Assembly: GCF_003711845.1 (NCBI RefSeq)
Contig: NZ_RHLQ01000001.1
Location: 168,770-232,769 of the forward strand
DNA length: 64,000 nt
Source: Lysinibacillus halotolerans
GTDB lineage: Bacteria; Bacillota; Bacilli; Bacillales_A; Planococcaceae
Direction: 5' to 3'
Shown here: in pieces, positions 57,175 through 64,000 of the stretch
How positions within the stretch are numbered: the first letter of the stretch is position 1
Layout: the number at the start of each line of letters is the position of its first letter
Notes under the pieces: generated by a model
The model's database searches: none
What the model was told of the DNA's origin: nothing
What the model saw: the letters and a program-made list of their open reading frames with translations, nothing else
Made by a program: the position numbers and the translations under genes

Positions 57175-58631
57175 CGAAGGCAAAGGTACTTTCTTCTCTT
57201 TTTTGGAAGCTCCTTGAACGTGGTGGAACACAAGGAATACAATTTCTAATCACGCTTATACTGGCGCGAATTCTCCTTCCAGAAGATTTCGGTTTAATCG
57301 TCATAGTTACCGTTTTTATTACGTTTGGCGGAATTATTGTAGAAAGTGGTCTTAGCACCGCACTTATTCAAAAGAAAGAGGTAGATGCCCTTGATTTCTC
57401 CTCTGTCTTTTATTTGAACTTATGCGTAGCTATCGTTCTATATATTATTTTATTTTTGTCAGCCCCTTTAATTGGAACATTTTTCGAAGAACCTCAACTA
57501 TCATCCGTAATAAAAGTATTGTCATTGACTTTATTTTTTGGAGCGTTTAATTCCATACAAAATGCGGTTATTGCCAGATCGATGGAGTTTAAAAACTTAT
57601 TTATTAGTAGTTTAAGTGGTGTCATCCTTTCGGGCATCGCTGGGATACTGATGGCCTTTGCTGATTTTGGTATTTGGGCTTTAGTAGCACAACAATTAAC
57701 GAGACATTTATTAGTTACGATTGCTTTATGTATCACTGTGCGCTGGAGACCCAGCTTAAAATTCTCCTTTAAAAGGGTGCAACTATTGTTTTCATATGGA
57801 TGGAAGTTACTGATTTCTTCCCTCATTTTTTCTATTTATATTAATTTGCAAAGTTTCATCATTGGGAAAATGTTCAACCCTGCTTTATTAGGTTTCTATA
57901 ACAGGGGAATGCAATTTCCATCGGTCATCGTGGACAATATAAATGGTTCCATACAAAATGTAATGTTCCCGGCGTTATCAGCCCATCAAGATAATAAACA
58001 GAAAGTAAAAGAGATGACTCGCCGTTTAATCGGAATGAGCTCGTTTATTGTTTTTCCAATGATGATGGGTCTTGCTATTATTGCAGAACCTCTTATGAAT
58101 GTTTTATTAACGGAAAAATGGCTTCCCGCTGTTTCCTTCTTACAAATCTTCTGTGCCTATTATGCTTTATGGACAATTGATGTATCCAATCTACAAGCAG
58201 TTAAAGCGATGGGGAGGAGTGACATTTTTTTAAAATTGGAAATCGTTAAAACGGTTATCGGTCTTACTGTTCTTGTAATTAGTATCCAGTTTGGAGTTCA
58301 TGCGATGGCTTTTGGTGTGTTGCTCAATGGGATTATTGCCGCAATTATCGATGGATTCCCTAATCGGAAGTTATTGAATTATCGTTTGAGCGAACAATGG
58401 AAGGATGTACTCCCTTCATTTCTACTATCCTGCGGGATGGGTTCCATTATCTATTGTATTAAATGGATCGGCATGTCGGACTTACTCACTATAGGAGTAC
58501 AAATTATTACGGGAATTATTTTATATGTCGGTTTGGCAAAGATTTTTAAAATTGAATGTTTCCATTACTTACTAATTACTTTGAAATCTCAAAAAACCAA
58601 AACAGTATCGATAGAAGGATTCGAACCTTAG
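57159..58631 (+). CDS. wzx: Wzx-type lipid-linked oligosaccharide flippase
   Basis: MOP/PST-superfamily flippase of 490 residues with about 12-14 hydrophobic segments; starts ALLER-type cytosolic helix and the family opening SSLFWKLLERGGTQGIQFL. Presumably turns undecaprenyl-linked repeat units outward for Wzy. Its start overlaps the GT2 gene, and a good AAAGGAG site lies before its ATG. A long cytoplasmic-periplasmic helix pattern, with no soluble domain, supports the call. Confidence 0.92.
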   Translation: MEYDITKAKVLSSLFWKLLERGGTQGIQFLITLILARILLPEDFGLIVIVTVFITFGGIIVESGLSTALIQKKEVDALDFSSVFYLNLCVAIVLYIILFLSAPLIGTFFEEPQLSSVIKVLSLTLFFGAFNSIQNAVIARSMEFKNLFISSLSGVILSGIAGILMAFADFGIWALVAQQLTRHLLVTIALCITVRWRPSLKFSFKRVQLLFSYGWKLLISSLIFSIYINLQSFIIGKMFNPALLGFYNRGMQFPSVIVDNINGSIQNVMFPALSAHQDNKQKVKEMTRRLIGMSSFIVFPMMMGLAIIAEPLMNVLLTEKWLPAVSFLQIFCAYYALWTIDVSNLQAVKAMGRSDIFLKLEIVKTVIGLTVLVISIQFGVHAMAFGVLLNGIIAAIIDGFPNRKLLNYRLSEQWKDVLPSFLLSCGMGSIIYCIKWIGMSDLLTIGVQIITGIILYVGLAKIFKIECFHYLLITLKSQKTKTVSIEGFEP

Positions 58632-58669
58632 AAGGGAAGAATTAAAAAATAACGAAGAAGAGGGTAAAA

Positions 58670-59578
58670 ATGAAAGGAATTATTTTAGCAGGAGGGACAG
58701 GTACCCGATTATATCCGTTAACGAAGTCTATTTCGAAACAGATTTTGCCAGTTTACGATAAACCAATGATTTACTATCCCCTTTCAGTATTAATGTTAGC
58801 AGGAATTAAAGAGATATTAGTTATTTCTACTCCAAGGGATATGGAAGGTTTTATACAACTTTTGGGAGATGGTTCCCATTTAGGGATTCGCCTTCAATAT
58901 GCGATCCAGGAACATCCAAACGGTTTGGCAGAAGCTTTTATTGTTGGTGAAAAGTTTATTGGAAGTTCTTCAGTTGCATTAATTTTAGGAGATAATATTT
59001 TTTACGGTTCGAACTTTAGTCTCCTATTAAAAAAAGCAACTTCTTTAACGAGCGGTGGAATGATTTTTGGATGTTATGTCAATGATCCAAAGGCTTATGG
59101 AGTTATTGAGGTGGACGAATTGATGAATCCTATTTCGGTTGAGGAAAAACCGGTAAATCCGAAATCTTCTTATGCGATTCCAGGCTTATATTTTTTTGAT
59201 AATGACGTAGTGGAGATTGCGAAACAGGTAGAACCTTCGAAACGGGGAGAAAAGGAGATTACGTCCATCATAGAAGATTACTTAAGGAGAGGAAAATTAA
59301 AAGTACAATTGACCGGACGTGGACTAGCCTGGTTAGATACGGGCACCCATGGGTCACTCCTTGAAGCTTCTAATTTTGTTTGTGCAATTCAAAAAAGACA
59401 AGGTTTATATATTGCTTGTATTGAAGAAATCGCTTATCGAAAGGGTTACATTACAAAAGAGCAGCTTCTTGAAATCGCAAAACCATTGATGAAAACAGAC
59501 TACGGAAAATATTTAGTGGAACTATCAAAATATGATCTTGATAAGGAGCTCGAAGCAAATGATACAATCTCCATTTAA
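58670..59578 (+). CDS. rfbA: Glucose-1-phosphate thymidylyltransferase
   Basis: RmlA: makes dTDP-glucose. The 302-residue protein opens [18 protein letters not shown], with the metal-binding LGDNIFYG block (about 105-112) and [10 protein letters not shown]. It overlaps the following aminotransferase gene by 20 bp. It begins a dTDP-sugar route completed by rfbB and the WecE-type enzyme. Confidence 0.97.
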   Translation: MKGIILAGGTGTRLYPLTKSISKQILPVYDKPMIYYPLSVLMLAGIKEILVISTPRDMEGFIQLLGDGSHLGIRLQYAIQEHPNGLAEAFIVGEKFIGSSSVALILGDNIFYGSNFSLLLKKATSLTSGGMIFGCYVNDPKAYGVIEVDELMNPISVEEKPVNPKSSYAIPGLYFFDNDVVEIAKQVEPSKRGEKEITSIIEDYLRRGKLKVQLTGRGLAWLDTGTHGSLLEASNFVCAIQKRQGLYIACIEEIAYRKGYITKEQLLEIAKPLMKTDYGKYLVELSKYDLDKELEANDTISI

Positions 59579-60716
59579 TGTACCTCCTGTCACAGGGGCG
59601 GAATTCGCCTATATTCAAGATGTGATTGAAAGTAGAAGTCTTTCTGGAGATGGGAAGTATACAAAGTTAAGTCAAATATGGTTAGAGCAAAAAACGGGAA
59701 CAAAAAAAGCATTGTTAACGACTAGCTGTACCCATGCCCTTGAAATGGCCGCTTTCCTTATTAACATTCAACCAGGGGATGAAGTGATTATGCCATCCTA
59801 CACTTTTACTTCTACAGCAAATGCATTCGTTTTAAGAGGGGCGAAAATTGTTTTTGTTGATATTCGGCCCGATACGATGAATATTGATGAGAACAAAATA
59901 GAGGCTGCTATTACGAAGCGAACTAAAGCAATCGTACCAGTCCATTACGCTGGTGTGAGCTGTGAAATGGATACGATCATGGATATTGCGCACCGTTACC
60001 AATTATATGTAATCGAAGATGCCGCTCAAGGATTAATGGGGACATATAAAGGACGGATGTTAGGAACCATTGGCCATATAGGAACATACAGCTTTCATGA
60101 AACAAAAAATTTCGTTTCTGGTGAGGGCGGTGCTTTGCTTATTAATGATGAGCGTTTTATCGAACGAGCTGAAATCATCCGAGAAAAAGGGACGGATCGT
60201 TCCCAATTTTTCAGAGGACAAGTAGATAAATATTGTTGGCAAGATATCGGTTCCTCCTATTTACCAAGTGAACTAAATGCTGCCTATTTATATGCCCAAT
60301 TGGAGCAAACTGAGCTAATATTAGAAAGCCGTTTATCCCTTTGGAATGAATATTATACTCATCTTCAATCTTTGGAAGAACATCATTTAATTGATTTACC
60401 GGTTATTCCAAATAATTGTCAACATAATGGGCATATATTTTATATTAAAGTGAAAAACGGTGATATAAGAACAAGTTTAATAAATTATTTAAAAGCACAG
60501 GGAATTCAAAGTATGTTTCACTTTGTTCCACTTCATTCTTCACCTGCAGGAAAACGGTATACAACGTTCCATGGAGAAGATATTTATACAACAGTAGAGA
60601 GCGAACGACTACTCAGATTACCTTTATATTTTGACTTATCGACCGTTGAAGTAATTGTTTTGGCGATAAAAGGATACTTTATGAACATGTTGGAAAAAAG
60701 GGTTTTAGAATTATGA
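59559..60716 (+). CDS. wecE: dTDP-4-amino-4,6-dideoxygalactose transaminase (WecE/RffA type)
   Basis: PLP aminotransferase of the DegT/DnrJ/EryC1 family (385 residues from the ATG at 59559, after AAGGAGCTCG). The PLP lysine is K183 (FHETKNF), and the segments [43 protein letters not shown] and [14 protein letters not shown] agree closely with enterobacterial WecE. It should aminate dTDP-4-keto-6-deoxyglucose to dTDP-Fuc4N or a stereoisomer. It overlaps rfbA and rfbB, making a compact three-gene unit. Confidence 0.92.
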   Translation: MIQSPFNVPPVTGAEFAYIQDVIESRSLSGDGKYTKLSQIWLEQKTGTKKALLTTSCTHALEMAAFLINIQPGDEVIMPSYTFTSTANAFVLRGAKIVFVDIRPDTMNIDENKIEAAITKRTKAIVPVHYAGVSCEMDTIMDIAHRYQLYVIEDAAQGLMGTYKGRMLGTIGHIGTYSFHETKNFVSGEGGALLINDERFIERAEIIREKGTDRSQFFRGQVDKYCWQDIGSSYLPSELNAAYLYAQLEQTELILESRLSLWNEYYTHLQSLEEHHLIDLPVIPNNCQHNGHIFYIKVKNGDIRTSLINYLKAQGIQSMFHFVPLHSSPAGKRYTTFHGEDIYTTVESERLLRLPLYFDLSTVEVIVLAIKGYFMNMLEKRVLEL

Positions 60717-61717
60717 TGAGTAGAAAGAAAATGTTAGTAACAGGTGGTTCTGGTTTTATTGGAGGAAATTTTGTTCAATACATGGTTCAACATTATCCAA
60801 ACTATGACATTTACAATTTAGATGTGCTCACTTATGCCGCTGATTTAAGAAAACATAAAGCGATTGAAACAAAACCAAATTACTTTTTTATCCATGGGGA
60901 TATTACCGATTTTACAACGATCTATTCGTTGTTTAAAAAAGAACAATTTGATTTTGTTGTTCACTTTGCTGCTGAAAGTCATGTGGATCGTTCGATTCAA
61001 AATCCGCCGATTTTCACCCATACGAATGTATTAGGCACTCAAGTATTACTAGAAGCAGCTAAACAAGTAGGGATTGAAAAGTTTATTCATATCTCAACGG
61101 ATGAAGTCTATGGAGAACTAGAATGGGATGAGCCTACTTTATTTACAGAAGAAACACCGCTCCAACCAAATAGTCCATATAGTGCGAGTAAAGCTTCTTC
61201 TGATTTACTCGTTCTTGCCTATTTTAAAACGTACGGCATGCCGATTAATATTACGCGGTGTTCGAATAATTATGGACCGTTTCAATTTCCCGAAAAGCTA
61301 ATTCCTTTAACTATTTTACGGGCATTAAAGGACGAAAAAATTTCGGTTTACGGAAATGGGGAAAATATTCGAGATTGGTTACATGTGATGGACCATTGCA
61401 AAGCGATCGACTTAGTTGTTCATGAAGGAATAAGCGGAGAAATTTATAATGTTGGAGGGAATAACGAATGGCAAAATATTGAGATTGTCAAGATCATCTT
61501 ACAATCCTTAGGTAAGTCGGAAGAACTAATTACGTTTGTAAGGGATCGGTTAGGCCACGATAAACGGTATGGGATCGATGCAACAAAGTTACAGCGATTA
61601 GGTTGGAAACCAAAATATACCTTTGATAAAGGAATCTCTGAAACAATTCAGTGGTATTTAAACAACGAAGATTGGTGGGGGCCCATATTGAATAAATCCT
61701 ATCAAACTGTTCAATGA
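60713..61717 (+). CDS. rfbB: dTDP-glucose 4,6-dehydratase
   Basis: RmlB: dTDP-glucose to dTDP-4-keto-6-deoxyglucose. The 334-residue extended SDR has GGSGFIGGNF near 11-20, DEVYGELEW, the catalytic pair Y156 and K160 (YSASK), and the RDWLHVMDHC dinucleotide block. The start overlaps the aminotransferase stop. No rmlC or rmlD is present, so the keto sugar is expected to go to amination rather than rhamnose. Confidence 0.97.
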   Translation: MMSRKKMLVTGGSGFIGGNFVQYMVQHYPNYDIYNLDVLTYAADLRKHKAIETKPNYFFIHGDITDFTTIYSLFKKEQFDFVVHFAAESHVDRSIQNPPIFTHTNVLGTQVLLEAAKQVGIEKFIHISTDEVYGELEWDEPTLFTEETPLQPNSPYSASKASSDLLVLAYFKTYGMPINITRCSNNYGPFQFPEKLIPLTILRALKDEKISVYGNGENIRDWLHVMDHCKAIDLVVHEGISGEIYNVGGNNEWQNIEIVKIILQSLGKSEELITFVRDRLGHDKRYGIDATKLQRLGWKPKYTFDKGISETIQWYLNNEDWWGPILNKSYQTVQ

Positions 61718-61748
61718 TTTTTCTAAGACACAATAAAATGGTGATAAA

Positions 61749-62993
61749 TTGAAGAAAATTCTTAACAACCAATACTTATTGTACTATTTGCTTTGGCCCA
61801 TCATCGTCGTTCCAAAGGAAGTACAATTTATATTGATCGCCCTCATTTTATTTTTATTTCTATGTCAAAGAAAGAAGCTCTATTTTGACAAGCTAAGTTT
61901 ACTAGTTGTATTGTATCTGTTTGTCTATGGATGTTCGATTCTCTATAATTTATTCGTTTATTCCTATAATAGCGAACGAATTTTTGCTACGGTCAACACT
62001 TTTAGCATTTGGATCATGGCGTTATTTTTTTATCTACATTTTAAAAATAATAACATCGACATTGAAAAGATAAAAAAGATTACTTTTTATAATTATTTGT
62101 TGTTAATTGGCCTTTGGTTCGTAAGTATAGGCATGTACTACGGTATAGGAATGAAAGATGTAACTATTTTAGGGAAAGTCCTTTATTATTCTGAATGGTT
62201 CAATCAAAGGGAAGTAATGCGATTTGTTGGGATAATGGATTATACAAATCTTGTCATTATGTTTTGTCTGTTTTTCTACCCTCTATTTTGTTGGTATGTA
62301 ATCGAAAACAAAGGGAAGTTTCTGCGCTGGCTTTACATTTTATTAGGGGTTATGCCTATCATTAGTACGTATTCGCGTAGCGGCTATATTGTCATATTAA
62401 TAGGGATCTTGTTCTTTGTAGTGAAATATCTGTCCAAACAATTGAATAAAAATCTATTTATTTTTCTAACTCTAGTAGTTCTATCAACCATGATTGCTAT
62501 TTTCATGTATACCGATTTATCACAAATTGTCGTTATGACAATGTATGAATTAGTTCACGCGCGGGAAGGAAGTAACGATAGTCGAACTTTTTTAATGCAG
62601 GAAAGTATTAAAGTAGCACTAGAAAATTCACCGATTATTGGACTAGGTATTAAAGATCGATCGGTTTTAGGTTATCCCCTTGGATCCCATTCAACCTTTG
62701 TAGGTTTCATTTATAAAACGGGAATTATAGGGTTTATGATCGGAAGTCTTATTTTTCTAGTAATTAACTTAAAACTAATATTTTTGAAGGACATGGTTTA
62801 TAAAACGATATTAAAAGTTTCCCTTTTACTCATGTCGATTTTATTTGTAGTAGAAGATATTGATGGATCCAATTGGCTAATTGTCGTTTATTTCATATTT
62901 GTTTCTATACTTTTTAATCGAAATGATAAATTCCATCATTCTCCAAAACCTCTAGTATCGCATGAGTACCGATTTAACGATAACGAAGGATAA
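61749..62993 (+). CDS. wzy: Wzy-like polysaccharide polymerase / O-antigen ligase-family protein
   Basis: A 414-residue membrane protein with about 11-12 hydrophobic segments and a long extracellular loop (about 260-320) containing an Arg-rich SRTFLMQESIKVALENSPIIGLG segment, the Wzy_C-like domain common to Wzy and WaaL. TTG start after GGTGAT. Together with Wzx and Wzz it supports a Wzy-dependent pathway. Polymerase versus ligase cannot be separated by sequence alone; its cluster favours polymerase. Confidence 0.85.
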   Translation: MKKILNNQYLLYYLLWPIIVVPKEVQFILIALILFLFLCQRKKLYFDKLSLLVVLYLFVYGCSILYNLFVYSYNSERIFATVNTFSIWIMALFFYLHFKNNNIDIEKIKKITFYNYLLLIGLWFVSIGMYYGIGMKDVTILGKVLYYSEWFNQREVMRFVGIMDYTNLVIMFCLFFYPLFCWYVIENKGKFLRWLYILLGVMPIISTYSRSGYIVILIGILFFVVKYLSKQLNKNLFIFLTLVVLSTMIAIFMYTDLSQIVVMTMYELVHAREGSNDSRTFLMQESIKVALENSPIIGLGIKDRSVLGYPLGSHSTFVGFIYKTGIIGFMIGSLIFLVINLKLIFLKDMVYKTILKVSLLLMSILFVVEDIDGSNWLIVVYFIFVSILFNRNDKFHHSPKPLVSHEYRFNDNEG

Positions 62994-62998
62994 AAAGG

Positions 62999-63751
62999 AT
63001 GAGTCGTATAAAAACGTTTATAGACAATGAAGTGTTTTTAGGAAGTCAAAGGGAACTGCTTCAAATCATTATTAATCATACAAGGGACAAAAAGAAAAAG
63101 GCTTATTATGCTATTAATGCGGATTGTATGCTTCACTATTGGAACGATGAAGCTTATCGAAACATTATTAACCAAAGGGAAAATTTAATTTATGTAGATG
63201 GAATGGGTGTCATTTATGCCCAAAGGTTTTTAAACATTCCAACTGCTGCTCAACGAATTGCCACAACTGATTTATTTCCCGCGTTAATGGCCGAATTAAA
63301 TGAACGGAAAAGTCCCTTTAAAATCTTTTTACTAGGTGGAAAAGATGATACTGCAGAAAAGGTAAGAAAAAATTTTTCGAAAAAGTATCCGAATGTGGAA
63401 ATTGTAGGGGCCTATAATGGTTATTTCGATAAAAAAGAAGAAAGTAAGAAGGTCATTTCTCACATAAACGATTTGGAAGTGGATATTTTATTTGTTGGAT
63501 TCGGAAATCCCCTTCAAGAGAAATGGGTAGACGAACATTTTCATCTTATAGAAGCTAGTACAGTTCTAACTTGTGGAGGGCTCTTTGATTATTATTCAAA
63601 TCATGTGAAAAGGGCACCGATTGCCATGCAAAAGATTGGTTTTGAATGGTTATATCGACTATTACAAGAACCAAAACGATTGTATAAAAGATACTTGTTT
63701 GGAAACATCAAATATATATTAAAGGTTCTCACCTTAAAATTAGTAAAATGA
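62999..63751 (+). CDS. WecG/TagA/CpsF-family glycosyltransferase (GT26)
   Basis: GT26 enzyme of 250 residues. Family blocks are NADCMLHYW (about 40-48), YVDGMGVIYAQRF, TTDLFPALM, LLGGKDDTAEKV, GFGNPLQEKWVDEHF and GGLFDYYSNHVKRAP. TagA/CpsF members add a second sugar to a lipid-linked monosaccharide or act in wall glycopolymer priming. The last 24 codons are repeated in the 200-bp duplication downstream. Confidence 0.92.
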   Translation: MSRIKTFIDNEVFLGSQRELLQIIINHTRDKKKKAYYAINADCMLHYWNDEAYRNIINQRENLIYVDGMGVIYAQRFLNIPTAAQRIATTDLFPALMAELNERKSPFKIFLLGGKDDTAEKVRKNFSKKYPNVEIVGAYNGYFDKKEESKKVISHINDLEVDILFVGFGNPLQEKWVDEHFHLIEASTVLTCGGLFDYYSNHVKRAPIAMQKIGFEWLYRLLQEPKRLYKRYLFGNIKYILKVLTLKLVK

Positions 63752-63772
63752 TTTGAAATTATGGGGGATCAT

Positions 63773-63871
63773 ATGAAGTTAATGAAGTTAAACAATTTCC
63801 ATATCGTCATACTATCTAGCATTAAATGGGACTTTTTATGGCAAAGGCATCAAATTATCGCAGAAGACTGA
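63773..63871 (+). pseudogene. Truncated copy of the next glycosyltransferase gene
   Basis: From the ATG (63773, after GGGGGAT) 32 codons read to a TGA (63869-63871): the translation includes VILSSIKWDFLWQRHQIIAE, the beginning of GT4-like glycosyltransferases with the WQRHQ motif. It is cut at the duplication junction; the intact gene presumably starts at 63973. Confidence 0.75.
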
Positions 63872-63972
63872 TGTCACATTTGTATAAAAGATACTTGTTT
63901 GGAAACATCAAATATATATTAAAGGTTCTCACCTTAAAATTAGTAAAATGATTTGAAATTATGGGGGATCAT

Positions 63973-64000
63973 ATGAAGTTAATGAAGTTAAACAATTTCC
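63973..64000 (+). CDS. Start of glycosyltransferase gene running off the window (partial)
   Basis: Second copy of the same start (ATG 63973, site GGGGGAT), so far identical to the truncated copy 200 bp upstream. Only nine codons plus one base are visible. By comparison with the truncated copy it should open a GT4-type glycosyltransferase. Confidence 0.6.

Larger units (their letters stand above)
63680..64000 (+). repeat. Direct repeat, 200-bp period, spanning the GT26 gene end and next gene start
   Basis: Bases 63680-63800 recur without difference at 63880-64000 (at least 121 bp; the repeat continues past the window). The segment covers the last codons of the GT26 gene, its stop, the ribosome-binding site and the first codons of the following gene. 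Between the copies lie 79 bp with the truncated start of that gene and a short filler. A real tandem duplication or an assembly error could give this. Confidence 0.9.

Noticed and set aside
1..64000. CRISPR array, prophage, or attachment-site repeats
   Set aside because: No spaced repeat array, no integrase and no phage structural genes were seen; the only recombinase trace is the short fragment at 53433.

Overview
This is a low-GC Gram-positive, endospore-forming chromosome segment of the order Bacillales. The gene order 1-38,948 follows the Bacillus subtilis infB to rny neighbourhood, and dpaAB plus the SpoIIIE-type translocase indicate a spore former. The Asn-rich IF2 linker, the frequent TTG starts and the lack of dapG and tepA point away from B. 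subtilis itself, perhaps to the Lysinibacillus/Ureibacillus side, but this is a guess. No rRNA, tRNA or CRISPR array was seen.

Region A (1-8,110): translation and RNA genes ylxQ (end only), infB, ylxP, rbfA, truB, ribF, rpsO and pnp. Region B (8,134-13,650): two ABC exporter modules, an FtsX/MacB-type pair and a YtrA-type GntR-ATPase-permease operon, around the M16 peptidase gene ymxG. Region C (13,668-19,428): the sporulation and lysine-pathway run ymxH, dpaA, dpaB, asd, dapA (dipicolinate synthesis for spore cores), then rnjB (RNase J2). Region D (19,476-27,685): spoIIIE, a UTRA-type GntR regulator and a BMP lipoprotein with a NupOPQ-type nucleoside ABC importer. Region E (27,987-38,990): ymfF, ymfH, ymfI, ymfJ, ymfK, rodZ, pgsA, cinA, recA (with a LexA box) and rny.

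Region F (39,141 to the end): after rny the order departs from the B. subtilis pattern and a surface-polysaccharide locus begins. It has an LCP ligase, a GNAT protein, a Wzz/BY-kinase/PHP-phosphatase trio, sugar-precursor enzymes (pgi, galU, galE, pgcA), a priming phosphosugar transferase, an SGNH hydrolase, a GT2 glycosyltransferase, a Wzx flippase, RmlA-WecE-RmlB (predicted route to a dTDP-4-amino-4,6-dideoxyhexose), a Wzy-like polymerase and a WecG/TagA-type transferase. Together they predict a Wzx/Wzy-dependent polysaccharide containing glucose/galactose and an amino-dideoxy sugar.

Inside the locus (51,411-54,600) lies a decayed polymorphic-toxin island: a one-base-frameshifted toxin with a WXG/LXG-like N terminus, an intact candidate immunity gene, two degraded immunity-like genes, and a truncated serine recombinase fused to a truncated IS3-family orfA. 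Two related hairpin terminators end the two main immunity-like genes. At the window end a 200-bp-period direct repeat duplicates the end of the WecG-type gene and the start of the next glycosyltransferase gene. The toxin-immunity island and this duplication are the most unusual features.
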